From CAYUAI01 sp964442745 (GTDB taxonomy: Bacteria > Pseudomonadota > Gammaproteobacteria > S012-40), in NCBI GenBank assembly GCA_964442745.1, contig CAYUAI010000143.1:1-6843 (forward strand): DNA of 6,843 nucleotides, in the 5' to 3' direction. The first letter of the stretch is position 1. Every line of letters begins with the position of its first letter. The notes under the pieces are model-generated. The model searched no databases. It saw only the letters and a list, made by a program, of their open reading frames with translations, and had not been told where the DNA came from. A program made the translations under genes and the position numbers. Below are positions 6,267-6,843 of the stretch, in pieces.

Positions 6267-6356
6267 GTAGGGTGGATTAAGCGCAGCGAAAATGCCACAT
6301 TGGAACGTTATCACATCGCTCATCGCGGTGGATTCACTACGTTTAATCCACTCTAC
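6267..6356. mobile_element. 90-bp palindromic element with imperfect terminal inverted repeats (MITE-like)
   Basis: GTAGGGTGGATTAA (6267-6280) is the reverse complement of TTAATCCACTCTAC (6343-6356) at 13 of 14 positions. The similarity continues inward: GCGCAGCGAA (6281-6290) against the complement of 6333-6342 matches at 7 of 10, the differences being transitions. An additional GGTGGATTC lies at 6327-6335. I recall GTAGGGTGGATTA-GCGCAGCG units as dispersed intergenic repeats in gammaproteobacteria. No transposase gene and no clear target duplication are visible, so it is a non-autonomous or purely structural repeat. Confidence 0.55.
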
Positions 6357-6514
6357 ATGGCTGACAGCGATATTTACATAGAGCGACGGCCCTATCAATG
6401 CCGATAATCAACCGATAAATGAAACCCATCTTCTTACAACGTCTTATTCAGACCAATCTTCACTGATGTCAGTGCGTGGCCCCAATAAAACTGCGTATGC
6501 CAGAGACAAGAGAT

Positions 6515-6570
6515 AAGAGGTCAAGTATCATATTGAAATCAATATCATTCAATATGATACTTGACCTCTT
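6515..6570. repeat. Perfect 23-bp inverted repeat (long hairpin, 10-nt loop)
   Basis: 6515-6537 (starting AAGAGGTCAAGTATCATATT) is the exact reverse complement of 6548-6570, with a 10-nt loop at 6538-6547. There is no following U-run (CGTCTTCC follows), and the stem is longer and less GC-rich than an intrinsic terminator. It lies 316 bp after the TpsA stop. It could be a mobile-element remnant, a transcript-end stabiliser or a binding site; the sequence does not decide. Confidence 0.7.
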
Positions 6571-6577
6571 CGTCTTC

Positions 6578-6706
6578 CTATATTGCTTGCAGTTTGTTCA
6601 ATCCGACTGTTTTAGCTTTTGATTTTTCTGCGACGCTGGAATCTATATAGAGCCTAAAAAATTTTCCGCAAAACAAACACAGTATTGCTGTGACGGGCAA
6701 TTTTAC
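6578..6706 (-). pseudogene. Possible gene remnant, C-terminal fragment of unknown protein
   Basis: On the minus strand a frame of 42 codons runs between a TAA (6709-6707) and a TAG (6580-6578). It has no ATG. Its translation reads like a real protein end: hydrophobic, with a CLFCGKFF patch, then IDSSVAEKSKAKTVGL and NKLQAI. I do not recognise the family. It starts 8 bp beyond the perfect 23-bp hairpin, so it may be debris of an inserted element. Chance cannot be excluded at this length. Confidence 0.22.
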
Positions 6707-6843
6707 TTATTATTTAACGGACCGCGTTTATTACAGCGCGAGTGCGTGTGAACGGTGTAATTTGTATCAGCCGAGGTATTTTAAAACAACGATGAATAAG
6801 GTTCAACTTTTAGATCCATTTACAGTTTAGGATAAATATCGTA

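Noticed and set aside
6461..6474. 14-bp palindrome CACTGATGTCAGTG
   Set aside because: A single short dyad with no promoter or gene next to it; expected by chance in this much sequence often enough to ignore.
6515..6580. Intrinsic terminator of the operon
   Set aside because: The stem is 23 bp, AT-rich in its upper part, and is followed by CGTCTTCC, not a U-run. No other canonical terminator was seen after 6199.
6497..6622. 41-codon plus-strand frame starting at ATG 6497
   Set aside because: It runs through both arms of the 23-bp hairpin, has no ribosome binding site, and its composition is explained by the palindrome.
6792..6843. 12-codon frame at 6792 followed by an AGGAT that could be a ribosome binding site for a gene beyond the right edge
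   Set aside because: The small frame has no ribosome binding site of its own, and the downstream start would lie outside the window, so neither can be supported.

Overview
The window carries one compact + strand gene cluster of three genes (494-6199), flanked by two non-coding stretches rich in palindromes. Gene 1 is a TPR protein with a C-terminal CHAT (caspase-like) domain and an N-terminal export or anchor segment. Gene 2 is an exported right-handed parallel beta-helix protein with a proline/cysteine-rich insertion. Gene 3 is a two-partner-secretion (TpsA) exoprotein with a filamentous-haemagglutinin N-terminal domain and a long repetitive beta-helix. Genes 1 and 2 are 37 bp apart and genes 2 and 3 overlap by ATGA, so the three are probably one transcription unit.

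The likely host is a gammaproteobacterium. Moderate base composition, TpsA exoproteins with this particular conserved C-terminal tail, and TPR-CHAT proteins beside them recall filamentous sulfur bacteria (Beggiatoa/Thioploca/Thiothrix type). The same protein families are also abundant in filamentous cyanobacteria. Short palindromic repeats after the operon resemble intergenic repeats I recall from gammaproteobacteria. This placement is from memory of families; no marker gene is present.

Layout. 1-134: an open minus-strand frame running off the left edge, possibly the start of a divergent membrane-protein gene (weak). 135-493: a regulatory-looking region with a perfect TATAAT, a small palindrome, a pair of related palindromes that also form one 34-nt hairpin (384-417), and a two-stem hairpin (426-471) directly before the Shine-Dalgarno of gene 1. 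494-2869: TPR-CHAT gene. 2907-4010: beta-helix gene. 4007-6199: TpsA gene. 6200-6843: no convincing gene; it holds a degenerate hairpin repeat (6231-6260), a 90-bp element with imperfect terminal inverted repeats (6267-6356), a perfect 23-bp-stem hairpin (6515-6570) and a short minus-strand coding-like fragment (6578-6706).

How the parts may work together (inference): all three proteins carry N-terminal hydrophobic export or anchor segments, so the CHAT protease-like domain probably lies outside the cytoplasm with two beta-helical surface or secreted proteins. A testable idea is that the CHAT protein processes or controls one of the beta-helix proteins, forming an envelope-localised caspase-like protease/exoprotein module. 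The cognate outer-membrane TpsB transporter is not in the window.
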